Under the pieces are notes generated by a model. It did no database searches, was not told where the DNA came from, and saw nothing but the letters and a program-made list of their open reading frames with translations. DNA of 64,000 nt from Zestomonas insulae (GTDB lineage Bacteria; Pseudomonadota; Gammaproteobacteria; Pseudomonadales; Pseudomonadaceae), in NCBI RefSeq assembly GCF_016901015.1, contig NZ_JAFEUP010000007.1, forward strand, positions 124,001 to 188,000, given 5' to 3'. A program made the position numbers and the translations under genes. Below are positions 7,104-17,112 of this stretch, in pieces. The number at the start of each line of letters is the position of its first letter. Positions within the stretch are counted from its first letter, which is position 1.

Positions 7104-9968
7104 ATGACGCGCAGCGAAGAAATCCGCCCCGACCTCGACGACGGCATCGACCGCAAGGTGCTGGCGCAGTTGCGTGCGCGCTTCCTCAGCGTCAACCAGG
7201 GCCGCCTGCTGCGCGCCCAGCAGGCGCTGTCGACCCGTCAGCAGCTGGTGCTGCGCCTGCTGCCGCTGCTGTTTCACGTCAACCACCCGCTGCTACCCGG
7301 TTACGTCTCGGCCGCCACCCCGGCCGGGCTGTGCGGTTTCGAGCCGGACGAGGCACTGCTCGCCGAGGTGCAGCGGCTGACCCGCTCGTTCGCCTACAAG
7401 CCGCAGCGCGGCCACGGCCTCGGCGGCCGCCCGGCGATGCCAATCCACGGCCTGTTCCTGATGGGCAGCCTGGGCACCGTGGCGCAGGCCGAGCAGAGCG
7501 ACATGGACCTGTGGGTCTGCCACGACCCGCAGCTGTCTGCCGCGGCGCTCGTCGAACTGCAGCGCAAGTGCGCACTGCTGGAAGCCTGGGCGGCGACCCA
7601 GGGCGCCGAGGTGCACTGCTTCCTGGTCGACCCGGCGCGCTTCACCGCCGGCGCCCGCGAGGCACGGCTGACCTCCGACGACTGCGGCACCACCCAGCAT
7701 TACCTGCTGCTCGACGAGTTCTACCGCACGGCGATCTGGCTCGGCGGGCGCACCCCGCTGTGGTGGCTGGTGCCGGTGTACGAGGAAGCGCGCTACGCCG
7801 AGTACACCGAGGCGCTGCTGTCGCGCCGCTACATCCGCGCCCAGGAGGTGCTCGACCTCGGCCACCTGGCGCAGATTCCCCCCGAGGAATTCCTCGGCGC
7901 CGGCATGTGGCAGCTGTTCAAGGGCATCGAGTCGCCCTACAAGTCGGTGCTCAAGCTGCTGCTGACCGAGGTCTACGCCAGCGAGCACCCGCAGGTGCAG
8001 TGCCTGTCGCTGCGCTTCAAGCAGGCGGTGTTCGCCAACCGCCTCGACCTCGACGAGCTCGACCCCTACGTGATGGTCTACCGGCGTCTCGAGGAATACC
8101 TCGCCGAGCGCGGCGAGAGCGAGCGTCTCGAGCTGATCCGCCGCTGCCTGTACCTGAAGGTCGGCAAGAAACTCAGCCACCCGCCGCGCAACCGGCGCAA
8201 GAGCTGGCAGCGCCTGCTGCTCGAGCGACTCACCGAAGCCTGGCACTGGACCCCGCGGCACCTCGCGCAACTCGATAGCCGCAGCCAGTGGAAGGTCCGT
8301 CAGGTTGGCAGCGAGCGGCGCATGTTGGTCAACGAGCTGACGTACAGCTACCGCTTCCTGTCCCAGTTCGCCCGCCGCGAACAGGTCGCCAGCTCGCTCA
8401 ACAGCCGCGATCTCGGCGTGCTCGGTCGGCGCCTGTACGCGGCGTTCGAGCGCAAGGCCGGCAAGGTCGAATTCATCAACCCGGGGATCGCCCCGGACCT
8501 CGCCGAAGACAACCTGACCCTGGTCCACTGCCCGAGCGCCGACAACCCGCGCGACAGCCAGTGGGCGCTGTTCCCCGGCAACCTGACCGGCCAGGAATGG
8601 CAGGACTTCGCCCCGCTCAAACGCAGCCGGGTGCTCAGCGACCTGCTCGCCTGGTGCCACCGCAACGGGGTGATCGACGCCAGCACGCGCCTGGCCCTGC
8701 ACCCCGGCACCAGTGACCTCGGCGAGTTCGAACTGAGCAACCTGCTCGGCAGCCTGCAGCAGGCCTTCCCGCTGCCGCTGGCCAGCGTCGAGGAAAACGC
8801 CCTGCTGCAGGCCGCCGCGCCGCGCGAAGTGCTGTTGCTGGTCAACGTCGGCCTCGACCCGCTCAAGCAGCACAGCCAGATGAATGTGCACATGACCAGC
8901 GGGCGCACCGACTCGCTGGGCTACTCCGGGGTGCGCGAGAACCTGGTGCAGACCGTCGACCAGATCAGCCTGAACAGCTGGAACGAGCTGCTGGTCAGCC
9001 GCTACGACGGGCCCAACGCGGTGCTCGACTGCCTGCGCGACTACCTCAACAGCCTGCCGCCCGGCGGCCCGCTGCCGAACCTGCGGGTGCGCTGCTTCTG
9101 CCGCAACCGTGCGCCGGCGATCGCCGAACGGGTCGAGGCGCTGTTCCGCGACGTGCTCGAGCATTTCCTCGACGGCCGCGGCGGCCGCCACCTGGTGCAG
9201 GTGCGTCAGCAGTACCACGTGCTCGACCTGCAGCCCGGCCAGGTGCGCCACGCCGCACTGGCCGACCTGCCGGCGCTGCTCGACTACCTCGGCGAGACTC
9301 GCCCGGCATTCAGCCCGCTGCACCTCGACCGGCACGCCCTGGAAGGCGACGACCTGGCGCTGATCCTGCCGCTCGGGCGCACCGACTGCGTGCAGGTGTT
9401 CTACCGCCTGCACGGCGATCAGGCTGAGCTGACCGTGCTCGACGAGCACAACGCGCTGTGGCGCCAGCGCCTGCCGTTCCATGACGAGCAGAGCCTGCTC
9501 ACCCCGCTGCATCGTTTCCTCGAATCGCTGCTCTACCGGCGCAACGCCAGCCTGACCCTGGACGCGCCGGCCGAGCTGAACGCGCTGGAAATTCGCTACT
9601 ACCAGATTCTCCCGCCGGCACCGGCACGCGCCCAGTCACTGGAGCGCCGCGAACCGCCGGAAGCGGCGATCAGCCATCCGTTCTACGACGTCCAGGCCAT
9701 TCTTGAACCGGGCGCCAATGGTCGCCTTCAGGTCACCCTGTACTGCAACCATCGGGAATTTTCCGAGCTGGAATATGGTGCCGGCCTGTACCGCGCGGTG
9801 GCCCGGCACATCCTCGAGCAGCGCAGCGGCAGCGCACGCTACCCCTGCTACCTCACCGACCTCGACCTCTCGCAGGTGCTCGGCGACGGCCGCCTGCAGA
9901 GCACCCAGTACCTGCGCTACAAGGCCAAGCTGGAAGCGGCGCTGAACCAAGCGCTGCAGAGCGCTTAG
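7104..9968 (+). CDS. cyaA: class I adenylate cyclase
   Basis: The 954-residue protein has the class I (enterobacterial-type) layout: an N-terminal catalytic domain of about 500 residues and a long C-terminal regulatory part. The nucleotidyltransferase signature is seen as GSLGT (about 121-125) followed by SDMDLWVCHD (about 132-141), whose aspartates bind metal. It makes cAMP for Vfr/CRP-type regulation. I chose the ATG at 7104; an in-frame TTG at 7089 would add five residues. Its 3' end converges on rnk with 4 bases between, and no terminator is visible there. Confidence 0.95.
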   Translation: MTRSEEIRPDLDDGIDRKVLAQLRARFLSVNQGRLLRAQQALSTRQQLVLRLLPLLFHVNHPLLPGYVSAATPAGLCGFEPDEALLAEVQRLTRSFAYKPQRGHGLGGRPAMPIHGLFLMGSLGTVAQAEQSDMDLWVCHDPQLSAAALVELQRKCALLEAWAATQGAEVHCFLVDPARFTAGAREARLTSDDCGTTQHYLLLDEFYRTAIWLGGRTPLWWLVPVYEEARYAEYTEALLSRRYIRAQEVLDLGHLAQIPPEEFLGAGMWQLFKGIESPYKSVLKLLLTEVYASEHPQVQCLSLRFKQAVFANRLDLDELDPYVMVYRRLEEYLAERGESERLELIRRCLYLKVGKKLSHPPRNRRKSWQRLLLERLTEAWHWTPRHLAQLDSRSQWKVRQVGSERRMLVNELTYSYRFLSQFARREQVASSLNSRDLGVLGRRLYAAFERKAGKVEFINPGIAPDLAEDNLTLVHCPSADNPRDSQWALFPGNLTGQEWQDFAPLKRSRVLSDLLAWCHRNGVIDASTRLALHPGTSDLGEFELSNLLGSLQQAFPLPLASVEENALLQAAAPREVLLLVNVGLDPLKQHSQMNVHMTSGRTDSLGYSGVRENLVQTVDQISLNSWNELLVSRYDGPNAVLDCLRDYLNSLPPGGPLPNLRVRCFCRNRAPAIAERVEALFRDVLEHFLDGRGGRHLVQVRQQYHVLDLQPGQVRHAALADLPALLDYLGETRPAFSPLHLDRHALEGDDLALILPLGRTDCVQVFYRLHGDQAELTVLDEHNALWRQRLPFHDEQSLLTPLHRFLESLLYRRNASLTLDAPAELNALEIRYYQILPPAPARAQSLERREPPEAAISHPFYDVQAILEPGANGRLQVTLYCNHREFSELEYGAGLYRAVARHILEQRSGSARYPCYLTDLDLSQVLGDGRLQSTQYLRYKAKLEAALNQALQSA

Positions 9969-9972
9969 CGTC

Positions 9973-10380
9973 TCAGCGCTGGTATTCGCCAGCGGCTTCC
10001 GGTTGGTACTCGACCGCCAACAGGGTCAGCTGGATGGTCTTGCCGTTGGGCAGCGGCCAGTCGATCTGCTGGCCGACGGTCAGGCCGAGCAGCGCGCTGC
10101 CGACCGGGGCGAGGATCGACACCTTGCCTTCACCGCCTACGTCGTCCGGGTAGACCAGGGTCAGGTGGTATTCCTTGCCGCTGTGGTCGTCGCGGCAGTG
10201 CACCCGCGAGTTCATCGTCACCACGCCGGCCGGCACTTCGTCGAGACCCACCACCTGCGCGCGCGCCAGCTCCTGCTCGAGCGCCTCGGCGCCCGGACCG
10301 AACTCCTCGAGGCCGTCGAGCAGGCGCTCCAGGCGTTGCAGGTCGAGGCGGGTGATGATGATCGGCGGCGTACTGGTCAT
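9973..10380 (-). CDS. rnk: nucleoside diphosphate kinase regulator Rnk
   Basis: The 135-residue protein has the Rnk layout: an N-terminal helical pair (about 5-45) and a C-terminal GreA/GreB-like FKBP-fold domain (about 50-130) with VSILAPVGSALLGL. Rnk binds RNA polymerase at the secondary channel and affects nucleoside diphosphate kinase levels. The N-terminal arm is too short to act as a Gre cleavage factor. The ATG at 10380 gives the family start MTSTPPIIITRLD. A terminator separates it from cyaY upstream. Confidence 0.93.
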   Translation of the reverse strand: MTSTPPIIITRLDLQRLERLLDGLEEFGPGAEALEQELARAQVVGLDEVPAGVVTMNSRVHCRDDHSGKEYHLTLVYPDDVGGEGKVSILAPVGSALLGLTVGQQIDWPLPNGKTIQLTLLAVEYQPEAAGEYQR

Positions 10381-10410
10381 GATGAAGATCGAGCTCCTTG
10401 GCGACGGGTC

Positions 10411-10444
10411 AGAAAAAACAAAACCCCGACCGAAGACGGGGTTT
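10411..10444 (-). terminator. intrinsic terminator after cyaY
   Basis: AAACCCCG at 10421-10428 pairs with CGGGGTTT at 10437-10444. On the minus strand the stem is followed by a run ending TGTTTTTTCT, as expected for termination of cyaY transcripts before rnk. Confidence 0.85.
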
Positions 10445-10518
10445 GGAGATGGGCTTGAGGCCTGACCGTACCACACCGGCGGTTTTTAGCAATACCGGTC
10501 GGTCACGCCAGCACGCCG

Positions 10519-10851
10519 TCAGAGTTCGTCGAACTCCAGCTCCTCGCCGGACTGCTCGAACGTCAGGCGCACCAGCATTTCGCCGAGCAGCTCGTCGCTG
10601 GTGTCGCAGATCCAGCGCCCGCTGGCCTCGTCGTAATCGAAGTGGAAACCACCGGAGCGCGCGGCCAGCCACAGCTGGCGAATCGGCGCCTGGCGGCTGA
10701 AGATCAGTTGGCTGCCGTTGTCGAAGCGCACGGTGAGCACGCCGCCGGAGTTCTCCAGGTCGATGTCCAGATCGCTGTCGTCGAAGATGTCCTCCACCGC
10801 CTGCTGGGCGGCGTCGACCAGGTCGTGGAATCGGGACTCGCTCAAACTCAT
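10519..10851 (-). CDS. cyaY: iron donor protein CyaY (bacterial frataxin)
   Basis: This 110-residue protein is the bacterial frataxin, which binds iron and tunes iron-sulfur cluster assembly on IscS/IscU. The acidic first helix is clear (residues 9-31, including EDIFDDSDLDIDLE), followed by the beta-sheet with the conserved QLWLAARSGGFHFDY segment. Length is normal. It is transcribed away from the AraC-type gene's own start but on the same strand, and ends in a strong terminator. Confidence 0.95.
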   Translation of the reverse strand: MSLSESRFHDLVDAAQQAVEDIFDDSDLDIDLENSGGVLTVRFDNGSQLIFSRQAPIRQLWLAARSGGFHFDYDEASGRWICDTSDELLGEMLVRLTFEQSGEELEFDEL

Positions 10852-10874
10852 GGGTCACTCCTCGAAACGAAAAC

Positions 10875-11915
10875 TCAACTCGCCGGAAATTGGCGGCGAT
10901 ACTCGGCGGGACTTTGCCCGGTCCAGCGCCGAAATGCACGGACCAGTGAACCGGGCTCGCTGAATCCGACGAAAAAAGCGATGTCGGCGAGTTCCAGCTG
11001 CGGGTCGCGCAGGTAGTGCAGGACCAGTTGCTGACGGGTTTCGTCGAGCAGCTGGCTGAAGGATAACCCGGCCTCGCGCAGGCGCCGCTGCAAGGTGCGC
11101 GGGCTGAGCTGCAGGCTGTCGGCGAGCTGCTCGAGGTCCGGCACCCGCTCGCCGAGCTGGTTGGCCAGCGCCAGGCGCGCGCGGTCGAATACGTTGTGCC
11201 CCTGGCGCAGCTCGCCGAGCAGGCGTTCGGCATAGGCGTCCAGCGTGCCGCGGACTTGCGCATCGGCCTGGCCGAGCGGCGTGGCGAGCAGCCGTTTGGG
11301 GAACACCAGGGCGTTGTCGGCCTGGCCGAAGTGCACCGGGCAGCGGAAGATCCGCGCGTGCTCGGCGGTGTCCGCCGGCGCCGGGTGGCGGAAGCGCACC
11401 TCGGTCGGGGCGATGTCCAGGCCGCTGATCCAGCGCCCGAAACTGACCCAGCCGGCCAGCGTCTCTTCGCCCGCCTGGCGCTGCTGCTGGGCCAGCAGCG
11501 GCTGCCAGCTGAGCGCCACCTGCGGCTCCAGGCCGGCGCGCGGCGCTTCGTCGTCGAGGCCGAGCTGGCCGAGATTACCGACCAGCGCGGCGTAGCGCGC
11601 CTGGCGGTGCAGCGCGTCGGCCAGCGTGGCGCAGCTCATCAGCAGGTAGCCGAGCACGCCGTAGTAGCCGGGGCGCACCGCCTCGCCCAAGTGCAAGCCG
11701 AGGCTCGCGTCGCCGGTGCGCTCGACGCCGAGGCCGAGCAGGCGCAGGTAGGCCGAGGCGGCGATGCGCTGATCGCGCTGGGCGAGCACTGCCGGGCTCA
11801 GCTGCACCTCGGCGAGCAGCGCGGCGGGCTCGATGCCCTGGCGCTGCAGGTAATCGACCAGCCCCTGCAGGTAGGCGACCGAGACCGAGCTGACCAGCGT
11901 GAGCGGACTGTCCAT
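10875..11915 (-). CDS. AraC family transcriptional regulator (Arabinose_bd type)
   Basis: The 346-residue protein has the OruR/ArgR-like AraC layout: a long N-terminal ligand domain (about 15-200) and two helix-turn-helix motifs at the C-terminus, QLADSLQLSPRTLQRRLREAG (seen in parts) and LADIAFFVGFSEPGSLVRAFRRWTG, ending SPAEYRRQF. The ATG at 11915 has AGGAG at good spacing; the frame is open further upstream without family similarity. It lies 23 bases upstream of cyaY on the same strand and is divergent from lppL. The ligand and targets are unknown. Confidence 0.88.
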   Translation of the reverse strand: MDSPLTLVSSVSVAYLQGLVDYLQRQGIEPAALLAEVQLSPAVLAQRDQRIAASAYLRLLGLGVERTGDASLGLHLGEAVRPGYYGVLGYLLMSCATLADALHRQARYAALVGNLGQLGLDDEAPRAGLEPQVALSWQPLLAQQQRQAGEETLAGWVSFGRWISGLDIAPTEVRFRHPAPADTAEHARIFRCPVHFGQADNALVFPKRLLATPLGQADAQVRGTLDAYAERLLGELRQGHNVFDRARLALANQLGERVPDLEQLADSLQLSPRTLQRRLREAGLSFSQLLDETRQQLVLHYLRDPQLELADIAFFVGFSEPGSLVRAFRRWTGQSPAEYRRQFPAS

Positions 11916-12049
11916 CGACTCTCCTGATTGATCCGAAGCCCCGCGCGGCAACGGCGCAAGCCCCGCCAGGCGGGAGTCCCGGCGCATAGGCAATAGGCCG
12001 GGGGGTCGGTATACTCCGGCGCAATTCACGCTTTTACAAGGATTCCGCC

Positions 12050-12190
12050 ATGAAGCGCCTGCTGCTTCCCCTGCTCGCTCTCGCCGTGCTCTGCGGCGCG
12101 CTCGCTGGCTGCGGCCAGAAAGGCCCGCTGTACCATCCGGACGATGAGAAGGCTGCCAAGCAACACGACAAAGACGTCTACGGTTACTAA
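12050..12190 (+). CDS. lppL: small lipoprotein LppL (LptM/YifL family)
   Basis: This 46-residue protein has a short signal peptide and a lipobox LAGC with the acylated cysteine at residue 21, followed by the family motif CGQKGPLY. LptM/YifL proteins help mature the LPS translocon LptD. The gene sits between cyaY and lysA-dapF, the same neighbourhood as in E. coli and P. aeruginosa. It ends 12 bases before lysA and probably begins the lppL-lysA-dapF operon. Confidence 0.93.
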   Translation: MKRLLLPLLALAVLCGALAGCGQKGPLYHPDDEKAAKQHDKDVYGY

Positions 12191-12202
12191 AGGAGGCATC
12201 TG

Positions 12203-13450
12203 ATGGAGGCCTTCAACTACCGCGACGGTGAGCTGTTCGCGGAGGGCGTGGCGCTGTCCGCGATCGCCGCGCGCTTCGGCACGCCGACCTACGTCTACTC
12301 GCGCGCCCATATCGAAACCCAGTACCGCGCCTACACCGACGCCCTGAGCGGCCTGCCGCACCTGGTGTGCTTCGCCGTGAAAGCCAACTCCAACCTCGGC
12401 GTACTGAATGTCCTGGCGCGCCTCGGCGCCGGTTTCGACATCGTCTCGCGCGGCGAGCTGGAGCGGGTGCTGGCGGCCGGCGGCGAGCCGGGCAAGATCG
12501 TCTTCTCCGGCGTCGGCAAGACCCGTGACGACATGCGCCGCGCCCTGGAAGTCGGCGTGCACTGCTTCAACGTCGAATCCAGCGTTGAGCTGGAGCGCTT
12601 GCAGGAAGTCGCCGCCGAACTGGGCGTCAAGGCGCCGGTGTCGCTGCGCGTCAACCCGGACGTCGATGCCGGCACCCACCCGTACATCTCCACCGGTCTC
12701 AAAGAGAACAAGTTCGGCATCGCCATCGCCGACGCCGAAGCGGTGTACGCCCGCGCCGCCGAACTGGCGAACCTCGAAGTGATCGGCGTCGACTGCCACA
12801 TCGGTTCGCAGCTGACCAGCCTGCCGCCGTTCCTTGATGCCCTCGAGCGTCTGCTCGGGCTGATCGACCGCCTCGCCGCACGTGGCATCCACATCCGCCA
12901 CCTGGACCTCGGCGGCGGCCTCGGCGTGCGCTACAAGGACGAAACCCCGCCGCTGGCCGGCGAGTACATCCAGGCGATCCGCCAACGCATCGCCGGCCGC
13001 GACCTGGCTCTGGTGTTCGAGCCGGGCCGTTTCATCGTCGCCAACGCCGGCGTGCTGCTCACCCAGGTCGAGTACCTCAAGCACACCGAGCACAAGGATT
13101 TCGCCATCGTCGACGCGGCGATGAACGACCTGATCCGCCCGGCGCTGTACCAAGCCTGGATGGACGTGGTCGCGGTACACCCGCGCGATGCCGCGCCGCG
13201 CGCCTATGACATCGTCGGACCGATCTGCGAAACCGGTGACTTCCTCGCCAAGGGCCGCGAACTGGCCCTCGACGAAGGCGACCTGCTGGCCGTGCGTTCG
13301 GCCGGCGCCTATGGCTTCGTGATGAGCTCCAACTACAACACCCGCGGCCGCGCCGCCGAGGTGCTGGTGGATGGCGCGCAGGCCCATGAAGTGCGTCGCC
13401 GGGAAACCCTGGCCGAGCTGTTCGCGGGCGAAAGCCGCCTGCCGGAGTGA
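12203..13450 (+). CDS. lysA: diaminopimelate decarboxylase
   Basis: The 415-residue PLP enzyme decarboxylates meso-diaminopimelate to lysine. The PLP lysine is K60 in CFAVKANSN, the glycine-rich phosphate loop is [11 protein letters not shown] (about 234-244), and the catalytic-cysteine motif GPICETGDF is at about 340. A strong AAGGAGG lies 5 bases before the ATG. dapF, which makes the substrate, starts six bases after the stop. Confidence 0.97.
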   Translation: MEAFNYRDGELFAEGVALSAIAARFGTPTYVYSRAHIETQYRAYTDALSGLPHLVCFAVKANSNLGVLNVLARLGAGFDIVSRGELERVLAAGGEPGKIVFSGVGKTRDDMRRALEVGVHCFNVESSVELERLQEVAAELGVKAPVSLRVNPDVDAGTHPYISTGLKENKFGIAIADAEAVYARAAELANLEVIGVDCHIGSQLTSLPPFLDALERLLGLIDRLAARGIHIRHLDLGGGLGVRYKDETPPLAGEYIQAIRQRIAGRDLALVFEPGRFIVANAGVLLTQVEYLKHTEHKDFAIVDAAMNDLIRPALYQAWMDVVAVHPRDAAPRAYDIVGPICETGDFLAKGRELALDEGDLLAVRSAGAYGFVMSSNYNTRGRAAEVLVDGAQAHEVRRRETLAELFAGESRLPE

Positions 13451-13455
13451 CGGCC

Positions 13456-14286
13456 ATGCTATTGCGATTCACCAAGATGCACGGCCTCGGCAATGATTTC
13501 ATGGTCATCGACCTGATCAGCCAGCACGCGCACATCCAGCCCAAGCATGCCAAGCAGTGGGGCGACCGCAACACCGGGATCGGTTTCGATCAGCTGCTGC
13601 TGGTCGAGGCGCCGAACAACCCGGACGTCGACTTCCGTTACCGCATCTTCAATTCCGACGGTTCCGAAGTGGAGCAGTGCGGCAACGGCGCGCGCTGCTT
13701 CGCGCGCTTCGTGCTGGACAAGCGCCTGACTCTGAAAAAGAAGATCCGCGTGGAAACCAAGGGCGGGATGATCGAGCTGAACGTCCGCCCGGATGGCCAG
13801 GTCATCGTTGACATGGGCGCGCCGCGCCTCGAGCCGCAGCAGATTCCCTTCCAGGCCGAGGCCGAGGCACTCAGCTACACAGTCGAGGTCGAGGGCCAGG
13901 CCCTTGAGCTGGCCGCGGTGTCGATGGGCAATCCGCACGCCGTGCTGCGCGTCGATGACGTGGCCGGCGCGCCGGTGCACCAACTCGGCCCGAAGCTGGA
14001 ACATCACCCGCGCTTTCCCAAGCGCGTCAACGTGGGTTTCCTCCAGGTCCTCGACCGGCAGCAGGCCAAGCTGCGCGTCTGGGAACGCGGCGCCGGGGAA
14101 ACCCAGGCCTGCGGCACCGGCGCCTGCGCGGCGGCGGTGGCGGCGATCCGCCAGGGCTGGATGGACTCGCCGGTGCAGCTCGAGCTGCCCGGCGGCAAAC
14201 TGCTCATCGAGTGGGCAGGCCCGGGGCAGCCGGTTATGATGACCGGACCCGCCGTGCGTGTGTTTGAAGGACAGGTTCGCCTATGA
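13456..14286 (+). CDS. dapF: diaminopimelate epimerase
   Basis: The 276-residue enzyme interconverts LL- and meso-diaminopimelate for lysine and peptidoglycan. Both catalytic cysteines are visible: C75 in EQCGNGARC and C219 in [18 protein letters not shown] near residue 12 is also conserved. I chose the ATG at 13456, which gives the family start [10 protein letters not shown]; a GTG nine bases upstream is possible. The stop overlaps the next gene's ATG by 4 bases. Confidence 0.97.
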   Translation: MLLRFTKMHGLGNDFMVIDLISQHAHIQPKHAKQWGDRNTGIGFDQLLLVEAPNNPDVDFRYRIFNSDGSEVEQCGNGARCFARFVLDKRLTLKKKIRVETKGGMIELNVRPDGQVIVDMGAPRLEPQQIPFQAEAEALSYTVEVEGQALELAAVSMGNPHAVLRVDDVAGAPVHQLGPKLEHHPRFPKRVNVGFLQVLDRQQAKLRVWERGAGETQACGTGACAAAVAAIRQGWMDSPVQLELPGGKLLIEWAGPGQPVMMTGPAVRVFEGQVRL

Positions 14287-14978
14287 CCGATCAGCACCAG
14301 GATCAGCCCGAGCTCGACGCCGAGCGCGTCGCCGCGTATCTGCGTCAGCACCCCGAATTCTTCGTCGACCACGACGAGCTGATCCCCGAGCTGCGCATTC
14401 CGCACCAGCCCGGCCAAGCGGTGTCGCTGGTCGAGCGCCAGGTGAAGCTGCTGCGCGAGCGCAACATCGAGATGCGCCATCGCCTGTCGCAACTGATGGA
14501 CGTGGCGCGCGACAACGACCGGCTGTTCGACAAGACCCGCCGCCTGGTACTCGGCCTGCTCGACGCGGCGAGCCTGGAGGAAGTGGTCAGCACCGTGGAA
14601 GACAGCCTGCGCCACGAATTTCAGGTGCCCCACGTCAGCCTGATCCTGTTCAACGAGACGCCACTGGCAGTCGGCCGCTGGGTTAGCAGCGCCGAGGCAC
14701 ACCAGACCATCGGCGGCCTGCTGGCCGGCGGCAAGACGGTGTGTGGCGTGCTGCGCGCCCCGGAGCTGGAATTCCTGTTCGGCGACGAGGCCCCGCAGGT
14801 CGGCTCGGCGGCGGTGGTTAGCCTGTCGCACCAGGGCCTGCACGGCGTGCTGGCGATCGGCAGCCCGGACCCGCAGCACTACAAGAGTTCGCTCGGCACG
14901 CTGTTCCTCGGGTACATCGCCGAGGTGCTGGCGCGCGTGTTGCCGCGCTTCGCCACGCCACTGCGCTCGGTCCGCTAA
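14283..14978 (+). CDS. DUF484 family protein
   Basis: The 231-residue protein has the DUF484 layout: N-terminal helical segment with [19 protein letters not shown], a coiled coil (about 45-75, [13 protein letters not shown]), and a GAF-like domain (about 85-220). No catalytic motif is visible. It overlaps dapF by 4 bases and lies between dapF and xerC, as in E. coli (yigA). Its function is not established; position suggests only coexpression. Confidence 0.9.
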   Translation: MTDQHQDQPELDAERVAAYLRQHPEFFVDHDELIPELRIPHQPGQAVSLVERQVKLLRERNIEMRHRLSQLMDVARDNDRLFDKTRRLVLGLLDAASLEEVVSTVEDSLRHEFQVPHVSLILFNETPLAVGRWVSSAEAHQTIGGLLAGGKTVCGVLRAPELEFLFGDEAPQVGSAAVVSLSHQGLHGVLAIGSPDPQHYKSSLGTLFLGYIAEVLARVLPRFATPLRSVR

Positions 14979-15051
14979 GCGTCAACCGCCGCGAATGGCG
15001 GAACCCGCGCGGCAGGCTGACTGCCGCGCCGCATGCTAGGGAGCTTGCAGT

Positions 15052-15957
15052 GTGAAGCTTGCCGCCGATCTGGACGCCTACCTCGAACACCTGCGCAGTG
15101 AGCGCCAGCTCTCCGCGCACACCCTCGACGGGTACCGCCGCGACCTGCACACCGTGCTGGCGCTCTGCGAGGCGCAGGCGATCGACGCCTGGAGCGACCT
15201 CGACCCGCGCAGCCTGCGCAGCTTCATCGCCCGCCTGCACGCCAAGGGCCACGCCAGCCGCTCGCTGGCGCGACTGCTCTCGGCGGTGCGCGGGCTGTAC
15301 CGCTACCTCAACCGCGAAGGGCGCTGCCAGCACGATCCGGCCAGCGGCCTGCGCCCGCCCAAGGGCGAGCAACGCCTGCCCAAGACCCTGGATGCCGACC
15401 GCGCCGCGCAACTGCTCGACGGCGCGGTGGAGGACGACTTCATTGCCCGCCGCGACCAGGCGCTGCTCGAGCTGTTCTATTCCTCCGGACTGCGCCTGTC
15501 CGAGCTGACCGGACTCAACCTCGAGCAGCTTGACCTCGCCGCCGGCCTGGTCGAAGTGCGCGGCAAGGGCAACAAGAGCCGGGTGCTGCCGGTCGGCGCC
15601 AAGGCGCGCAGCGCCCTGGAGGCCTGGTTGCCGCTACGCGCGCTGAGCCGCCCGGCCGACGGCGCGGTGTTCGTCAGCCAGCAGGGGCGGCGCCTGGGAC
15701 CACGGGCCATCCAGCTGCGCGTGCGCCAGGCCGGCGTGCGCGAGCTCGGCCAGCACCTGCACCCGCACATGTTGCGGCACAGCTTCGCCAGCCACATGCT
15801 GGAATCCTCACAGGACCTGCGCGCGGTGCAGGAGCTGCTCGGCCACGCCGACATCGCCACCACCCAGGTCTACACCCACCTCGACTTCCAACACCTCGCC
15901 AAGGTCTACGACAGCGCCCATCCCCGGGCCAAACGGCGCAGCGGAGACGGCCAATGA
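15052..15957 (+). CDS. xerC: site-specific tyrosine recombinase XerC
   Basis: This 301-residue recombinase works with XerD at dif to resolve chromosome dimers. The N-terminal SAM-like DNA-binding domain covers about 1-90. All catalytic residues are visible: R148, K172, H239, R242, H265 and nucleophile Y274. The GTG start at 15052 has AGGGAG 8 bases upstream. The stop overlaps the start of the HAD gene by 4 bases. P. aeruginosa calls this gene sss. Confidence 0.96.
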   Translation: MKLAADLDAYLEHLRSERQLSAHTLDGYRRDLHTVLALCEAQAIDAWSDLDPRSLRSFIARLHAKGHASRSLARLLSAVRGLYRYLNREGRCQHDPASGLRPPKGEQRLPKTLDADRAAQLLDGAVEDDFIARRDQALLELFYSSGLRLSELTGLNLEQLDLAAGLVEVRGKGNKSRVLPVGAKARSALEAWLPLRALSRPADGAVFVSQQGRRLGPRAIQLRVRQAGVRELGQHLHPHMLRHSFASHMLESSQDLRAVQELLGHADIATTQVYTHLDFQHLAKVYDSAHPRAKRRSGDGQ

Positions 15958-16649
15958 GCATCCGCCTGATCACCTTCGACCTCGACGACACGCTGTGGGA
16001 CAACCGCCCGGTGATCGTCGGCGCCGAGGCGGCGATGCGCGACTGGCTGGCGCTGCACACGCCGCTGCTCGCCGCACAGCCGGTGGAGCACCTGTGGGAA
16101 ATCCGCACCCAGTTGCTCAAGGGCGAACCGCAGCTGCGCCATCGCCTCAGCGAGCTGCGCCGACGCACCCTGTTCCACGCCCTGGAAGGTGTCGGCTACA
16201 CCCGCCAAGAGGCCGTGGCACTGGCCGAAGGCGCATTCCAGGCAATGCTCCGCGCGCGGCACCAGATCACACTGTATCCGGACACCGTGCCGATGCTCGA
16301 GGCCCTGGCCAGCCGTTACCACCTCGGCGTGATCACCAATGGCAATGCCGACGTGCGCCGCCTGGGCCTGGCCGACTACTTCCAGTTCGCCCTCTGCGCC
16401 GAGGACCTAGGCATCGGCAAGCCCGACCCGAAGCCCTTCCAGGAAGCCCTCAAGCGGGTCGGCGTGAGCGCCGAGCAGGCAGTGCATGTCGGCGACCATC
16501 CGGGCGACGATATCCGCGGCGCGCAGGCCTCCGGCCTCCGCGCGATCTGGTTCAACCCGACTGGTAGCGACTGGGCCGGCGAGGAATCCCCGGACGCGGA
16601 AATCCGCAGCCTCGGCGAGTTGCCGCAGATCCTGCAGCGCTGGCAGTAG
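15954..16649 (+). CDS. HAD family hydrolase (YigB-like)
   Basis: The 231-residue phosphatase has HAD motif [11 protein letters not shown] (nucleophile D9, acid D11), motif II ITNGN (about 122-126), the motif III lysine in [10 protein letters not shown] (about 153) and motif [13 protein letters not shown] (about 180). The helical cap lies between motifs I and II. It overlaps xerC by 4 bases; in E. coli the same neighbour, yigB, dephosphorylates a riboflavin intermediate and FMN. That activity is likely here but is inferred from family and context. Confidence 0.9.
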   Translation: MSIRLITFDLDDTLWDNRPVIVGAEAAMRDWLALHTPLLAAQPVEHLWEIRTQLLKGEPQLRHRLSELRRRTLFHALEGVGYTRQEAVALAEGAFQAMLRARHQITLYPDTVPMLEALASRYHLGVITNGNADVRRLGLADYFQFALCAEDLGIGKPDPKPFQEALKRVGVSAEQAVHVGDHPGDDIRGAQASGLRAIWFNPTGSDWAGEESPDAEIRSLGELPQILQRWQ

Positions 16650-16661
16650 GCGCCGCGCAGA

Positions 16662-16697
16662 CACGAAAAAGCCCGCCGATTGGCGGGCTTTTTCGTG
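16662..16697. terminator. bidirectional intrinsic terminator
   Basis: GAAAAAGCCCGCC pairs with GGCGGGCTTTTTC around a short loop, with A and T runs on both sides. It lies between the converging HAD gene and sutA and can serve both. Confidence 0.9.
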
Positions 16698-16710
16698 AGG
16701 ATTCGCAGGC

Positions 16711-17037
16711 TTAGATGGGCCGGCTGCCGTACTTGCTGTCCGGCTTCTTGGGTGGATCGGCAACCACGTTGGGTTCGATCTCCTGCACCCGACCACCGCG
16801 CGAGAGGAATTCCTGCATGGCCCGCTCGAGCGCGTCGCGCTCTTTCTGCTTGGCCTCAATGCTGGGCATTTCCTCGGGCTCGACTGCTGCCTTGGCTTTC
16901 TTGCCAGGCTTCGCCGCACCTTCGCTGTCGCCACCGTCATCGGCGTCGACTTCGCCATCGTCCGCGGCCGCCAGCTCCTCGCCGTCGTCCTCGACGCCCT
17001 CGTCCATATCGTCCTGTTCCAGATCTTCGTCGCTCAT
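16711..17037 (-). CDS. sutA: RNA polymerase-binding regulator SutA
   Basis: The 108-residue protein has the SutA pattern: a long, very acidic disordered N-terminus (about 1-45), a short helix rich in KQKERDALERAMQEFL (about 63-80), and the conserved tail with NVVADPPKKPDSKYG. In P. aeruginosa SutA binds RNA polymerase and supports transcription of ribosomal and maintenance genes during slow growth. The ATG at 17037 gives the acidic start MSDEDLEQDD; an ATG 12 bases upstream is also possible. It has no cysteine or enzyme motif. Confidence 0.88.
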   Translation of the reverse strand: MSDEDLEQDDMDEGVEDDGEELAAADDGEVDADDGGDSEGAAKPGKKAKAAVEPEEMPSIEAKQKERDALERAMQEFLSRGGRVQEIEPNVVADPPKKPDSKYGSRPI

Positions 17038-17112
17038 GTTCAACCTCATGACTTGCGAAAAGCACGTTAGTTATAGACCAGCTACGTACCGCAATAGAAC
17101 GTCGCTGAAAAA

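Noticed and set aside
7293-9512. 739-codon minus-strand frame inside cyaA
   Set aside because: It is antisense to the adenylate cyclase core; cyaA motifs fix the coding strand.
12026-13387. Long open frame on the minus strand under lysA
   Set aside because: It is antisense to a certain gene, rich in Ala, Arg, Gly and Val with no family pattern, as expected of GC-rich codon shadows.
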